Below, one piece after another: positions 1-12,440 of a DNA stretch of 64,000 bases (position 1 is its first letter; each line of letters opens with the position of its first letter). Below the pieces are notes generated by a model that saw only the letters and a program-made list of their open reading frames with translations, made no database searches and was not told where the DNA came from. A program made the position numbers and the translations under genes. The DNA is from Budorcas taxicolor (lineage: Eukaryota > Chordata > Mammalia > Artiodactyla > Bovidae): the NCBI RefSeq assembly GCF_023091745.1, contig NC_068930.1:13290262-13354261 (forward strand), given 5' to 3'.

Positions 1-284
1 AATAAACCCTGAATATTCATTAGAAGAACTGATGCTGAAGCTAAAGCTCCAATACTCTGGCCACCTGATGGGAAGAACTGACTCATTGGAAAAGACCCTC
101 ATGCCAGGAAAGATTCAAGGCAGGAGGAGAAGGGGATGACAGAGGACGAGATGTTTGGATGGCATCACTGACTCAATGGACCTGAGTTTGAGCAAGTTCC
201 AGAAGATGGTGAAGGACAGGGAAGCCTGACGTGCTGCAGTCCATGGGGTTGTAAAGAGTCAGACATAACTGAGTGACTGAACAG
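1..284 (+). mobile_element. BovB (RTE) LINE 3' end, cut by window edge
   Basis: The stretch matches the 3' terminal part of BovB: the 'gactcattggaaaagac' block, the 'gatggcatcactgactca' block and an ending in a GACTGAAC motif. The 5' side lies outside the window. No coding capacity remains. It is clearly diverged from younger copies here. Confidence 0.9.
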
Positions 285-937
285 TAATAGCAGAATAATT
301 GAGACTCACCATCTATTGGGAAAGAAAGATAAAAACATGAACATTGGTAGTGAAATTTTGTATTTTGCTTTCCTTTTCTTCTCTAGCCCTGATTGCCTGG
401 TGTCCAGGAGCGACAGCTCAGATGGGTTGATTTTTTGGTCCTTCTGCGCCACTTTCCCAAGGTTTCAGCACATCGAGACTCAATTCAGTCAAAGACATGT
501 GGGGAGAGTAACTTGGAAACCTTCAAGAGACCGTGTAAAGACCTAGTGTGCTTAGGGTGTGAAGAAACGACGCTAGAGCAGATCCATTATCTGGGGATGA
601 GAAGGGGATGGTGGGAAAGCACCTCAGATTGAGTCTAACTTGAGTTTTCTCCCCAGTTGCCTGAGGGAACTTATAGCTCCTTCCAATTTTGTGTCATCTG
701 TATCAGCTCCAGTTCCTCTCCTCCACCTCACATTTTTCCAGTAGGGTTGGTTTGGGGAATTTATTAATACCACTCTTTGGGAGAATATAAGGAATATTCA
801 ACATTTTCTTTACATTTGGTCCTCAATCAGACAGTCCCACCACTGAATCTCCTTTTTGTAGGAAGAGTCTTTGAGGATTCAGAAAGTTACCACATATATA
901 ATCTATATTTTTAATTCCTGACATCTATACCTTTGAA
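285..937. other. Unique intergenic DNA, no feature seen
   Basis: I see no repeat family, splice-bounded exon or RNA gene. Two overlapping open frames of 76-79 codons near 316-632 lack any recognisable protein signature and are probably chance. Confidence 0.4.
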
Positions 938-1147
938 GGGGCTTCCCTGTTGGCTCAGCTGTAAAGAATCTGCCTGCAATGCAGGTGGTGTGGGTTCGAT
1001 CCCTGGGTCAGTAAGATCCCCTGGAGGGGAACATGGCAAACCACTCCAAAATTCTTGCCTGGAGAATTCCATGGGCAGATGAACCTGGTGGACAATAGTC
1101 CATGGTGTCACAAAGAGTCAGACATGACTGAAGAGACTAAGCTTACA
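938..1147 (+). mobile_element. Bov-tA SINE
   Basis: The copy has the tRNA-Glu-derived head ('gcttccctgttggctcag', then the B-box-like 'ggttcgatccc') followed by the BovA body ending in 'cagacatgactgaagagac'. Pol III promoter boxes are visible but the copy is diverged. Confidence 0.92.
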
Positions 1148-1984
1148 CATTTAATGAATACCAAATTTATTTATAGGTATGGATATATTCACAGGCATAG
1201 AAACAACACTCATATCTGAGTACACATCTACATTTAATCTATGTGTTTGTTTTACAGCTTGTCTTTGGAAGTTTTTTAAAAAATAGCTACATGTGGACAT
1301 ATTTTTAATAGTTACAAGTTTAATTTTTTATCCTCTCCTTGCTTAAATTCCAGAAGTATTTAAGTTAGCTAATCCAAGCAGGCCGATCCATCTTTCTTTG
1401 CATGATTTTATGATGTTTTCTCCATAGCTAGGCAACCCTTTTGGTTACTGTCTGGCTTATTGGTTGTGTTGGAAATGTCTTTGGCCTTAATCACTTGGCT
1501 GTTGGTACTGCCAGACCATTCCACTTGATTGCACACTTCTACTATAGCCACACCTCTCAAGGCCCCCTTGGCACCATTTTCAGGACTCAAGACACACCCT
1601 TAATGAATCCAGCCTCTTGTTGAGCATCTCTATTCAACCCAGACCTGGACCAAGTGCTTGAAAAATCCAGCAGCTGGACAGTCCCTGCACTTACCTCTCT
1701 CAGGAACACAGATTCTAAGAGAATGTAAGTGGCTTTCATACCATTGCTACCCTCCATATTTCTCTTTCATAAAACCTCAGGAAATAATTATTAAAAAATC
1801 CGCAAAGCAGCCATTCATTCTTCTTTATGTCCTGCTTTCCCATATCAGAAATCGATTGAACTGAACAGACCTCCAGGTGGTATATGATGGTTAATTTGTG
1901 GGTAATGTAAATTTACAAGTGGTCTCTAAAGGACTGTGCACGTAAAACAGAGGTGAAAAGTCAAAATACCTCTCCGGGCACAGC
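1148..1984. other. Unique DNA, nothing recognised
   Basis: Short open frames on both strands around 1408-1864 overlap each other and show no domain or splice context. No gene is called. Confidence 0.35.
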
Positions 1985-2140
1985 AAATAAATAAATAACG
2001 ATAGTTGCCACTTATTGTACCCCTACTGTGTGCCAGGGACATTTAAATTATTTGTATATATTATTTCATTTAATCCTCACAAAAGCAATAAGGTTTGCAC
2101 ATCTGCGGGAGAAGCTGTGGCTCAGTCTGCTGTTTCCATG
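1985..2140 (-). repeat. MIR-type SINE fragment
   Basis: The segment contains the reverse MIR core, 'ctactgtgtgccaggga' followed by 'catttaatcctcacaaaag'. It is old and diverged, typical of pan-mammalian MIR. Confidence 0.65.
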
Positions 2141-2825
2141 TGAAAATAGAGGCCTTGACTTGAAACTTGATAATTTTAAAATATTAAATCTCTAGATTTA
2201 AAGAAGCCACATGTATTACATATGCATATTATTTTACATATACACAGTACTTTTATATACACATAGTATTTTGTAAGTACAGTTTATCTTATGTGTGCAT
2301 TTCATTTCTTGCATCATACTGTATACTGTGGAAGCCAAACAAGGCATGTTTGTGGGCTGATGGCAACCTTTGGGCTTAGTGGGCATTAAGTTCTATGGTG
2401 TGTTCAAGGTTGTTAAGAATAGCGTAGAACTGGGGAAGCTGTTATATCACAGGATATGTGGCTCTTCATTTTCTTGTCCCATAAGACCCTGAGTTGACCT
2501 AGAAGCTAGAGCTACACTGCTAACTAAAGATTTTTCTGGGTTTCAGCTGCATGTCCCTAAGATTTACTGTGATATCAGGGGCTCAACCAGTGTTGTTAAA
2601 ACTGAACAGTAAGCTGGGACTCCTCACAGAGAAACAGGCACCACACAAGGCTCTTCCTACTATCATGGGAGCACCTGACCAGGAAGTAATTATTTATGCA
2701 ATATCGACAAGCTTCCCTATTTATGCCTTTATTCACATTAGATAGAAATGCTTGATAAAAATATCAATGGGTATCTTTGAAGGGGAAATTTTCAGCTTGA
2801 TAGGGACCAGTGTCTTCTGGTATCT

Positions 2826-3053
2826 TTTATTTTTATTTCTTATTGAAGTATAGTTGATATGAAATGTATTAGCACAGTGATTCTGTTTTACACACACACA
2901 CAAATACACACACACACATATATATTCTTTTTCAGAGTCTTTTCCCTTATAGATTGTTATAAAATATTGAGGATAGCTCTCTGTGCCACACAGTAGGTCT
3001 TTGTTGGTTGTCTATTTTATACATAGTAGCATATCTATGTTGATCCTAGTTTT
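2826..3053 (-). mobile_element. L1 3' UTR fragment
   Basis: The segment reads as the reverse of a ruminant L1 3' end: 'ttattgaagtatagttgat', a CA-rich patch at 2890-2926, 'cctgtgccacacagtagg'-like text and 'tctattttatacatagtag'. It abuts the BovB insertion on its right. Confidence 0.7.
2890..2926. repeat. Short (CA)n/(TA)n microsatellite within L1
   Basis: Interrupted AC dinucleotides pass into a short TA run. It is likely length-variable but short. Confidence 0.7.
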
Positions 3054-3368
3054 CAGTTCAGTTCAGTCACTCAGTCGTGTCTGACTCTTTGTGACCCCAT
3101 GAATCGCAGCACACCAGGCCTCCCTGTCCATCACCAACTCCCTGAGTTCATGCAAACTCACGTCCATCGAGTCCGTGATGCCATCCAGCAATCTCATCCT
3201 CTGTCGTCCCCTTCTCCTCCTGCCCCCAATCCCTCCCAGCATCGGAGTCTTTTTCCAGTGAGTCAACTCTTCACATGAGGTGGCCAAAGTACTGGAGTTT
3301 CAGCTTTAGCATCATTCCTTCCAAAGAACACCCAGGGCTGATCTTCTTTAGAATGGACTGGTTGGATC
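3054..3368 (-). mobile_element. BovB 3' end, 5'-truncated, with 10-bp target duplication
   Basis: The element starts with the reverse BovB tail (CAGTTCAGTTCAGTCACTCA) and runs to 'ggactggttggatc'. It is bounded by TCCTAGTTTT at 3044-3053 and again at 3369-3378. I read these as the target-site duplication of one insertion of about 315 bp. Confidence 0.92.
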
Positions 3369-3378
3369 TCCTAGTTTT

Positions 3379-4896
3379 AGCACTTTTTAAAGCCTGTTCT
3401 TCTGAGCTTCAGAAGGCTGTGAGAGGCAGGGTAAGGATGCACCACCCCTCCATAAGCCACCCTGGCTGCTTATGTTTGCTGTATACTGAGGCTCTGATGA
3501 AGGTTTCTTTTGAAAAAGGGATTCTTTGGCACTAAGACAAGTTTTCTGGAAAAATTAAATTCTAATACTAAAAATTCTAAGCATTAATTTAAAAAAATTT
3601 CAATTTCTTGCAAAAGTTGTAAGCTTTTTCCTACTCATGAATAAATCCTAGAAAAATAGAAAAGATGCAAATAGTTGGATTAGCCATGTTTTTCTTACCA
3701 TCACCGCTGCCCCGGCCAGGCATAGAACTATAGGATCCAAACTTCTCGGCTGGAATTCTGGGATGCTAGGCCACCCCCTAAACTACTGACACGATGCACA
3801 TACTGTTTTCCTGGCAGGATGGCTTGATGTCCATCTGCTCGGGAGACCATGCCAACTGAACGTGGGCCTCACAGGAGAGCCAGCAGTGCTGGGATCCCTC
3901 TGGCGCAGCAGCCTCTGAATCAGAGCACACGCTGAGTACAAGAGATCACATTTGTTGCTACTGCAGATAAAGAACAATCAGCAAACATCCAGATCACGGG
4001 CTCCCTTTCCCAATTCCTCTCCCTTCTAGACACCGGCAAACTGAAGGTAGAGACCAGGCTGACTAGGAGATGCCCGAGATTTCCTTGTTTGCAAATATCC
4101 TTTATGCAAAAGAACAACTAATTTCCTCTCCGCCCCCCTCCCCGCCCCCATTTGTGAGGTAAAGAAACCATTTCCTCCAGCCCTGTCCATAGTCTCTTTA
4201 CTGTGCCATTGAACCTCTGTGCTATAGATTAGGTCTGGTCTTATCATAAAGCAAAAGAGAAGCAAGTAGGTGCCTGGATAATGCTTAGACCTTCTTTGCT
4301 TTTCTCTCTTTGTTATTTTTCTCCTCATTCCTTCCCTTTTACTTCTGCTGAGGTCTTTGTAGCCTCAGTTAAACAAATGCACTCTCTTAAAGGGAGTGAC
4401 TGCTGCCACAATCAACCTGCAGTTTGAATGGATATTGACACCCTGCAAAGCTGGCACATATACACATGCATGCACGTCTCTGACCATGTAAAATATGTGC
4501 TTGCAAGCACCTGTTCCTCTGTAGCTCTTCAGAGCATGTTGTCTGCGGTAGTGCAAGTGTTCCTGAGTTTTCTTTTTTAATCAAGGACCCCTTTAATTAT
4601 CTGCTACCGACTCCCCATGAATATCGTTAATTGAAAAATATCCCACTGCATTTATTAAGTACACTCTGTGGCTTAATTGAAGATAAATGGGGAGTTTCTT
4701 GGATTTTACAAAACGTATGAAATAATGGTAGGGCCTCCATCATTACCTTTGTAAATTCTTAAGAGCTATGAGGACCCCAAATTGGGGATCACTGTTACAA
4801 CTGAATGTACTAGACAAAAACTCCGAGGTTTTGACTCTGGTGGAGCCGACAGTCAGGGATCTTGACCCTTTATTTCCTCATCTGTAAGCCAAGTAC
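3379..4896. other. Unique DNA, nothing recognised
   Basis: I see no splice-bounded exon. Minus-strand open frames near 3783-4328 overlap in different frames without protein signatures. Positions 4575-4800 might be an ancient, unclassified repeat. Confidence 0.35.
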
Positions 4897-5122
4897 AGGC
4901 TTCCCAGGTGGTGCTAGTGGTAAATAACTTGCTTGTCAATGCAGGAGACATAGACATATGAGTTCGATCCCTGTTGTCAGGAAGATCCCCTGGAGGAAGG
5001 CACGGCATTCTACTCCAGTATTCTTGCCTAGAGAATCCCATGGACAGAGGAGCCTGGCGGGCCACAGTCCATGGGGTCGCAGAGAGTCAGACACGACTGA
5101 AGCAACAGAGGACACACACAGG
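4897..5122 (+). mobile_element. Bov-tA SINE
   Basis: The tRNA-like head begins 'ggcttcccaggtggtgcta' with 'gagttcgatccctg'. The BovA body ends 'cagacacgactgaagcaac'. Orientation is plus. Confidence 0.92.
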
Positions 5123-6511
5123 TGAAGCACGGCAGTGATTGCAGGCCAAGGCTGCTTCTAACCCCATGGGTTTACCTCTCCTGGACCTGAGCCCTGCAAG
5201 ATAGGTGGGCAGATATCTGCCCTGTGGACTTTTCTAGCTCCCTGTTCCACCAGTGTGCTTCTGTCCTGAAGACCATCCTATGTGTGCAGGCCAATGGAAA
5301 TCCTGAAGGAGATCCCAGAGATGAGTAGGAAGGAACCTAGGGCCAGAAATGAGATCTTCTCCTTGGGAGGTGTTAATCCAGCAACTCATATTTCTACCTC
5401 ACAGAGCTCTTAGGGATTTAATGGCTTTTAACATGGCTACATCAAAGACAAACAAATCAGGATATGGGGTTGTGCTGTGGGTCTCTGATACCTATTTTCA
5501 CTACTTAAGTATTTTTTCCAACATGTTATTGAATGTAAGAGTCCACTTCATTATTATTAAACTCAAAACATGCTACATTCCAAAGGTATTTTGGAAACAA
5601 TAGATTTTTGATAGTACTGGTGGTTTCCATCATTTCAACAGACTTACACTGAGGGAACAGCTGGGGTCTGCAAGCCTAAGCTATAAAACTGGTGTTTAGA
5701 GATGAAGCTGATAATTCTCCCACTTGTTTAAAAGATTGCACTTAAGGCAGAGATTTCACCTGAGCTGGTCTCATGCCAGAAGCCAGAGAAATGCACAGAC
5801 TTGGAAAACTTTGTGACATGTGTGCCATATACCTAACACAAGATGTCATTTTTATCTGGGGTCGAAATAAACAGCTATTGAGTGGATATGTACATGGAGA
5901 AAATCTGATCACAGATGGTAAGTGTGTGTATACTTTAAGAATAACCTTGGTTATATAGATCATGATAACAATAACACAACTTATAGCTAGCGGAAAAAAA
6001 ACAACCCATCTTTTAAAGTGACTAGTAAATTCCTAACCAACTGGATCCCTTTTATTTAGAATCCACAGGATGAATCTGAGAGATCTTTTTCAAAGCTCCA
6101 AATTCTGTGATTCTATGTAGACCAAATTAAGAAAATGATAAATTAGAAATGGATGAGTAGTGTAATCCTTGTTACTAGCAAGTCAGTTATGGCCTGAAGA
6201 TATGATGTTTCATGTTCAATTCATGTCTGGAAAAAGAAGTTCTAATTCTAACTACCTAAAATGAAATAATGAGGCCAGGTTTATTGCTGTTACAGGTGTA
6301 TCTAGTATTTGAAGCAAGATTGATATGAATGGTAACACATCTCTAATCCTATTCTGAATGGACATGAACCAGATGGGCAAGAACACTCTGGTGACCTCTG
6401 ATAGTGTGAGGTCAGATGGCGAGGGGGCCCGAGGCTTTGCTTTAGCCTGCACCCCCAGAGCTTCCCCCATCATAAGCATTCTCAGCATAATCAGTGCAGT
6501 ACAGTTTTTAG
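5123..6511. other. Unique DNA, no gene supported
   Basis: A 61-codon frame at 5773-5958 runs through a GTAAGT donor-like site near 5918, but a stop lies just upstream of its ATG and no partner exon is seen. Frames at 6252-6588 have no recognisable family. Confidence 0.35.
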
Positions 6512-6932
6512 TCACGTGCGGGTGTGAGAGCTGGACCATAAAGAAGGCTGAATCCCAAAGAACTGACGCTCTTGAACTGTGGCGTTAGGGAAGACTTGTG
6601 AGTCCCTTGTACTGCATGGAGAGCAAACCAGTCAATCCTAAGGGAAATCAACCCTGAATATTCATCGAAAGGACTGATGCTGAAGCTGAAGTTCCAATGA
6701 CTTGGCAACCTGATGTGAAGAACTGGCTCATTGGAAAATACCTTGATGCTGGGAAAGACTGAAGAAAGGGAGAAGCAGGTGGCAGAGGATGAGATAGTTA
6801 GACAGCATCACCGACTCAACGGACATGAATCTGAGCCAACTCCAGGAGACAGTGAAGGCCAGGGGAGCCTGGCATGCTTTCAGTCCATAGCTTGGCACAG
6901 AGCTGGATACAACTTAGTGACTGAACAATAAC
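6512..6932 (+). mobile_element. BovB 3' fragment
   Basis: The segment carries the decayed end of the RT ORF ('tgtgagagctggaccataaa') and then the 3' region through 'ttagtgactgaacaat'. It is heavily substituted, so it is an older copy. Confidence 0.88.
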
Positions 6933-6937
6933 AAGAG

Positions 6938-7145
6938 GATTTAAGGTAAAAGACACACAACCCGGGTTCAAATCCTGATCATCTCCATGTAACTTTAACC
7001 AATTCCTCCATCACTCTGTATTTCAGTTCCTTTATTTGTAAGAAGGTGATTAAAATTGCTTTTCAGTGGGGATTCAATGAAATGATGTATGTCAAGTATC
7101 TAATGCATAGTATTTGAGAAACATGCTAATATATTATTATCACTT
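6938..7145 (+). repeat. MIR-type SINE fragment
   Basis: The segment contains 'cgggttcaaatcctgatc' followed by 'gtaactttaaccaattcc' and a 'tttcagttcctttatttgta' block, in MIR order. Confidence 0.65.
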
Positions 7146-7976
7146 GTTTATTTTTACTTGCTTATCTTGACACTAGATGAAAAGCTATTTGAGACTATAA
7201 AAAAAAGTCCCTTCATGGACTTAAAACATCACTGGTGATAGAACTATTTTTCTTTCTTAAATTAAAACTTTTTAAAAATACATCAAGAAGAGTGACAATC
7301 TATAAAGACTTGAAACCTTAAGTTTTTATTTCTGGATTGTCTTGGACCTGCTTACTTTTTCTGTTGTTTTTTTTTATACGTTCCCTGACCATCAGGGAAT
7401 TGGAAAAAGGATTAACCAGCCTAAAAATAATATAGACTTCAGAAATCTACTTAGCTTGAGAATGACTTTCTGAGGCAACTGGCCTTTCCAAAATAAATTT
7501 GCAAACATTATCCTTATAAAAAATGAGAATTTGGCGAGGTAAAAGAATTCGGGCCATATCAGCTTGTCATTCCAAATTCTAAAATATTTAGTCTTACTTC
7601 AAGATAAATAGCAACAATTGAACTGAAGCAGCTAAGAAAAATAAACATACAACTTCTTGCAAATGTACAAATAACTAGATGGTTTAAAAAATGTTATCAG
7701 GAATGTCTTTACTACTAACAAGGTCTAAATTAAACAGTGACCACAGATAATGTTTGTTTCTGGTGTATGGTCATCCTGACAGAGGGCTGTCCAGTCTCAG
7801 GGTAGATGAGGCTTAGCATTTGCGACACTTGGGAGCCACGGATGGATAGATCCCAGCTGTCTGCCAACCACAGCCTGGCAGGTCTTCGGTAATGTGGTCA
7901 ATAGCATGTACTCCCCAATCCAAGGCTCGGGTAGATAGTAAGATTTGAATTGAATCTCAAAGAACGGTTGAATGTG
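7146..7976. other. Unique AT-rich DNA
   Basis: No recognisable repeat or exon is present. Confidence 0.35.
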
Positions 7977-8198
7977 TGTGCCCTTAGTCACTCGGTTGTG
8001 TCAGACTCTTTGTGACCCACTGGACTGTAACCCTCCAGACTCTTCTTACTATGAAATTTCCCCTGCAAGAATACCGGAGTGGGTAGCCATTTCCTTCTCC
8101 AGGAGATCTTCCTGACTGAGGGATCGAACCCATGTCTCTTATGTTGCAGACAGATTTTTTTTTTTTTTTTACCATCTGAGCTGCCAGGGAATCCCCAC
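7977..8198 (-). mobile_element. Bov-tA SINE with internal T16 run
   Basis: This is a reverse-oriented Bov-tA, from 'gtcactcggttgtgtcag' to 'gagctgccagggaatcccc'. A run of 16 T at 8155-8170 replaces the usual 'ttcttt' before 'accatctgag', an odd local expansion. Confidence 0.9.
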
Positions 8199-9552
8199 CA
8201 GCTGCAAGAATTTCCCCCCGCCTTCCTCCTCTCCACCTTCTCCACGGCACAAGTTTCCACACACTTCAAAACATGAAGTCAGGAAACCATGGAAAATCAT
8301 GGGAGACCAGGTGATCAAAGCAAAGTCTGCTTGATGGCTGAAAGCAGTGACATGAGAATGAGTAGTCTGAAAGCAAGATTGAGGGCGACTCTGAGGACAA
8401 TGATGATTCCTGAGGTTATCTTTCTTTAGGTTACTTGATTAAGTATCCATGCTGGAGTGAGCCTTGACTTCAGATCTCTCCATTGTCACCTGTTACCTAA
8501 GGTCCTGGGACATGTGTATGGTGCTCTTTGACAAGCATCTTTTACTTTAAAAAAAAAAAAAAGACAAAATTGCATTGTTGTGAGGCTAGATGATTGATTA
8601 TTAGAAAAGTTAGTGTTATTACTATTTTAGTTTGCAATATGCCAAGTACCTTGCCCTGGGAGATAGTTTTATGTCTTAATATTTACTTTGCCTCTAGTTT
8701 ATCAGTGAATTCAACTAAAATCATAGGTGTCACAGATCTACGTCCTATGATACCCTATTAAATCTAAGATTTTTTTTTCCAACTCGGGAATAAAAAGAAA
8801 GCTCAGGAACCTCTATTTCCAGAGTTTAATGGGTAATCACTTTAAGGAATAGCTGGGGTTTTGTTTATAGGAAATCAGTCTAAAAGAATGCTTTTAAGTA
8901 TATATTTCTTTTCATTTTGCTATAACTTGCCAATATCCAGCTTATTCTATACCAAGATTTATTCTCTGTAAAAGCATCAGTAAGTACAGAATTAAATCAT
9001 AGTGTAATAATTTGAGTAATTGCTATAAAAGAGTATTTGTGATAACATTTTTTAAAATCCAAATTTCTAATAATTTCCCATTTTCTTAAAGCTCATAATA
9101 TTTTTGGATTATAATAATAAAGCTGGAACTTTGGTTCTCACCAGAAGTAGTGACAGCTTAAATAAGAAACACGGTATCCAAAACAAAAACTTTGAAAACA
9201 GTTTGAGTTTTAGTCAGAGTGGCAAAAATTAACAAATATTAAAATCTCATTAACTTTCATGTTTCGGCATATTTTTTCCCAATGATAATATAAATATGAA
9301 AGAACCGACTAGCTATCTCTGATATCATATAGTTAGTTAACATAAAGGTAGATCATTGCCTTAGATCAATAGAGCCTTGGATTCAGCAAACAGAATTTAA
9401 TCCAAAATAAGAGCAAGATAATATGTTATTGCCTTTCCCCCCATTTTTAATGTCTAAGTTTGTTGCTATAGTAATGGTTGTGGTTATTTTCCTTGGCAAA
9501 CATGAAATTTTTGTGATATTTGATCCAGTTCTTTGACTTCAAAGCTGAAGAC
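8199..9552. other. Unique AT-rich DNA upstream of exon 1
   Basis: No repeat family is recognised, and no CpG-rich promoter lies just upstream of the candidate first coding exon. A poly-A run lies near 8550. The 5' UTR and promoter of the candidate gene, if real, are not identified here. Confidence 0.35.
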
Positions 9553-9609
9553 ATGGCAAACTGGCTGGTCATATTCTTCATTTTACAAACCATGGTGGTT
9601 GGTACAGAG
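9553..9609 (+). CDS. Candidate first coding exon: secreted or membrane protein, unrecognised
   Basis: The exon has 19 codons, reading MANWLVIFFILQTMVVGTE. The start ATG has G at -3 and G at +4, and the residues after it form an apolar stretch typical of a signal peptide. The exon ends GAG with a consensus donor (GTGAGC) at 9610, in phase 0, and joins in frame to the exon at 14217. The role, and cleavage near the exon end, are inferred. I recognise no family. An in-frame TTG-started extension upstream (from 9520) is not needed. A pyrimidine tract begins about 35 nt past the donor. The alternative is a chance frame, because single short exons are weak evidence and it is the matching phase and splice sites of three exons that support it. 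Confidence 0.42.
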
Positions 9610-9642
9610 GTGAGCACGTGTCCTAAGCTGAGCTTATCAGAA

Positions 9643-9720
9643 TTCCTTCTTGTTTATTTTATTTTTCTTTCTTTCTCTTTTTTCCTTCCTTCCTCCTTCC
9701 CTCTCTTTCTTCTTTCTTTC
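9643..9720. repeat. Pyrimidine-rich (TTTC/TTCC)n tract
   Basis: The stretch is almost entirely T and C on the plus strand, built from TTTC and TTCC units. It lies just inside intron 1 of the candidate gene. Confidence 0.8.
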
Positions 9721-11517
9721 ACTACAACTGACAGGGGATAAAATTCTTCCTTCCCTGGTTGTTGGAACTCTTCTCCATGACTCAGGATGTACAGTAAAGG
9801 ATTAGTCTTGGCCAAAGAAAAGTTTAGCCCTTTACCCCTCTCCCCCTCCACTTTCAGTGAGGTAATCTTCAAACCCTTCCTGATATAAGCATCTTTCTTT
9901 ACCTAGGAGTCTTCAGCCAGGCCAGATAGTCTATGCTAACAATATACTTTTTGGTGGTTGGTCTTGGGCCATGTGCCCCATAGCTCAAGTTCTAGAGGGG
10001 TTGGAGACGAAGATTATTCAGCCTGTCTATAGACAGCCAACTCCTAATCAAAACTCTGGACAACAAAGCTTGAGTGAGCTTCCCCGGTTGGGTATATTCT
10101 TTGTAAATTGCCACACACTGTCACTAGAGTAATATGTGCTATATACACGATTCCACTGGGAGAGGACCACTGGGAGCTTCATGTCTGCCCTACCTTGAAT
10201 CCTGACCAATGCACCTCTTCATTTTGCTTGTTTTCTTTGTATCCTTTCACTTGGGTAAGCCATAACTGTGAGAAAAACAGCTTTTTCTCAGAATTATGAG
10301 TCTTACTAGTAAATTATTGAACTCAAGGTTAGCCTTAGGGACCTCTCAAACATGATACAGGACATCTGTGTTCTCCACACTGGAGGAGGGCTCAGAGAGA
10401 GATGAGAGATATGAAGAATGAATGGAAGACAAAAGAGAAAGAAAATAGTGTCCTCTGTCTATTCCTAAGCCTTGAGACTCTTGAAGGTACATTATTTCCT
10501 TAATTCTTTCAGTCTGTGGATTATTCTAGTATATTCCAATAATTCAATCCATCCCCCCTCCTTCAAACAGTTTATATTGCATTTCAAAAAGTTTTAAATT
10601 ATTATATCGTATTTCACTTTCAATTATGTATAGTTAAAACTGTATCACCATTAAAGAAGTGGATGTATTAATAATAAAACAGAAAACAAAATAAAGCCTT
10701 GACAGTATTTTTGGACCTATCAATAAAGTTCTTGAAAAATACATTCATTTGAAATAAATTAATCTAGGAATGTGGGTATTACTCTGACAGGTCACTTGAA
10801 ACCTCAAGCTACTTCTGAAATGCCGTTGAGAATAAGAGATTTGAAAACTGAACTTAGTGTGGTCTACTAATTTCATACTTTTTATAAGAATTTTCTGATA
10901 TATAATTTTCTACGTTTTGAGCTCTCAACATTACTTTTGCGAGATAAGCGACAAAGTCCCATCACTGTAGGGCTATAAAGGTAAACACCAGCAGCTTTGA
11001 TGCTGCTCCAAAGAGACTGTTTTTATAGAAAATGCTACATTCTTCCACCTCAAAATCCCAAACACTACCCCACAGGAGAGCAATTAACAAGTAAATCCTC
11101 TATAAATTGTATGAACATGTAGACATTTATATCATTAGTATTCATCACTTTATTGGTAGAGAAAGGACTACGTTCATTACCTGTCCGATACCAGCCCAAG
11201 AATGGCAATTAAACTTCCATAAGTGTATCAGAATTGCCTGAGTTTTTTGGAAACCCAAGGAACTTCTTATTTTGATAAAGACATCTACAAACATTAAAAG
11301 CAGAAAATCATGTTTGGTGTAAAATATCAGGAATATCCCCTTCAAAGTGAGGAATAAGAAAATGAGCTCCCCTGTTACCCCCTCTAGGTTCTAGGAAGCA
11401 CAAGACTTGCCTAGACAGCCGGGAAAGGAAAGATGAACTTTAATTATTAGAATGAAAAAATTTTCATAATCATAGACAGTATAATTTGGGGGGATAGAAT
11501 GGTAAAAGAACTTTGGA
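9721..11517. other. Intronic unique DNA
   Basis: No repeat or exon is identified. The sequence is AT-rich between about 10500 and 11350. Confidence 0.35.
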
Positions 11518-11562
11518 AATTTGACAGATACAAGGTCAGTATTTAAACAGCAATACATGCTG
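11518..11562 (+). mobile_element. L1 ORF2 remnant, left part
   Basis: The words 'gacagatacaaggtcagtat' followed by 'aacagcaatacat' resemble the late ORF2 region of old L1. The match resumes after the BovB at 11869, so the L1 was split by that insertion. Confidence 0.5.
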
Positions 11563-11868
11563 AAGGAGATCAGCCCTGGGTGTTCTTTGGAAGGAATGAT
11601 GCTAAAGCTGAAACTCCAGTACTCTGGCCACCTCATGCGAAGAGTTGACTCATTGGAAAAGACTTTGATGCTGGGAGGGACTGGAGGCAGGAGGAGAAGG
11701 AGACGACAGAGGATGAGACGGCTGGATGGCATCACTGACTCGATGGACGTGAGTTTGAGTGAACTCTGGGAGTTGGTGATGGACGGGGAGGCCTGGCGTG
11801 CTGCAATTCATGGGGTCACAAAGTGTCGGACATGACTGAGCGACTGAACTGAACTGAACTGAACTGAC
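11563..11868 (+). mobile_element. BovB 3' end inserted in old L1
   Basis: This is a well preserved BovB tail, from 'aaggagatcagccctggg' to repeated CTGAACTGAA units. It is short, about 305 bp, and 5'-truncated. The old L1 continues on both sides. Confidence 0.92.
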
Positions 11869-12440
11869 TTGTAATTGATTTTGTCCCTATCAGCAATGAC
11901 CAATCAGAAAATGGGATCTTTAAAGGGTTTCATGCACGATACCCACCAGGTGTCTAAGAATAAATTCAAGAAAATGAATAGACGACCTGTATGGAGGCTA
12001 CTATACAATAGTATTGAAAGGACACACACAGAAGACTTAAATAAGTGGAGATATATTTGGTTATCAGGGAAACACAAATTAAAAATGAGAAATTGTTTCA
12101 AACTCATCGGATTGGCAAATATAAAATAAAAAAAAGAAGAATCTGATATCACCATATATTAGAGAAAATGTGAGGAGAAGGTAGTTTTGATATACCGTTG
12201 TAGGGGCTATAAATTAGACCAATCCTGGTGGAGGATAACTTGACATTTAACAAAGCTAAAGACGTACATTCATTGTGAATTTCACTTCCCTTTACATATA
12301 TAAGAGAAACTTCATCATGTGCATCATAGTTTGGGACTGTGAAAAACTGGAAACCTGGATGTATGTCAACAAAAGAATTAATGAATGTGGTTTATTTCTA
12401 CAAGAAATAGTACATAGAGTTAAGCGTAGGGTCTGTTACA
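11869..12440 (+). mobile_element. Decayed L1 ORF2/3' region
   Basis: Recognisable L1 landmarks occur in order: 'taagaataaattcaag', 'gacttaaataagtggagat', 'agggaaacacaaattaaaaa' and 'gggactgtgaaaaactgg'. Stops and indels are frequent, so it is an old L1M-type remnant with no coding capacity. Confidence 0.7.

Noticed and set aside
941..1010. tRNA-like sequence with B-box-like text
   Set aside because: It is the tRNA-derived head of a Bov-tA SINE. All such heads in the window are SINE parts, and no true tRNA gene was found.
5773..5958. Frame running through a GTAAGT donor-like site
   Set aside because: It has a stop just upstream of the ATG, no second exon in phase and no family resemblance.
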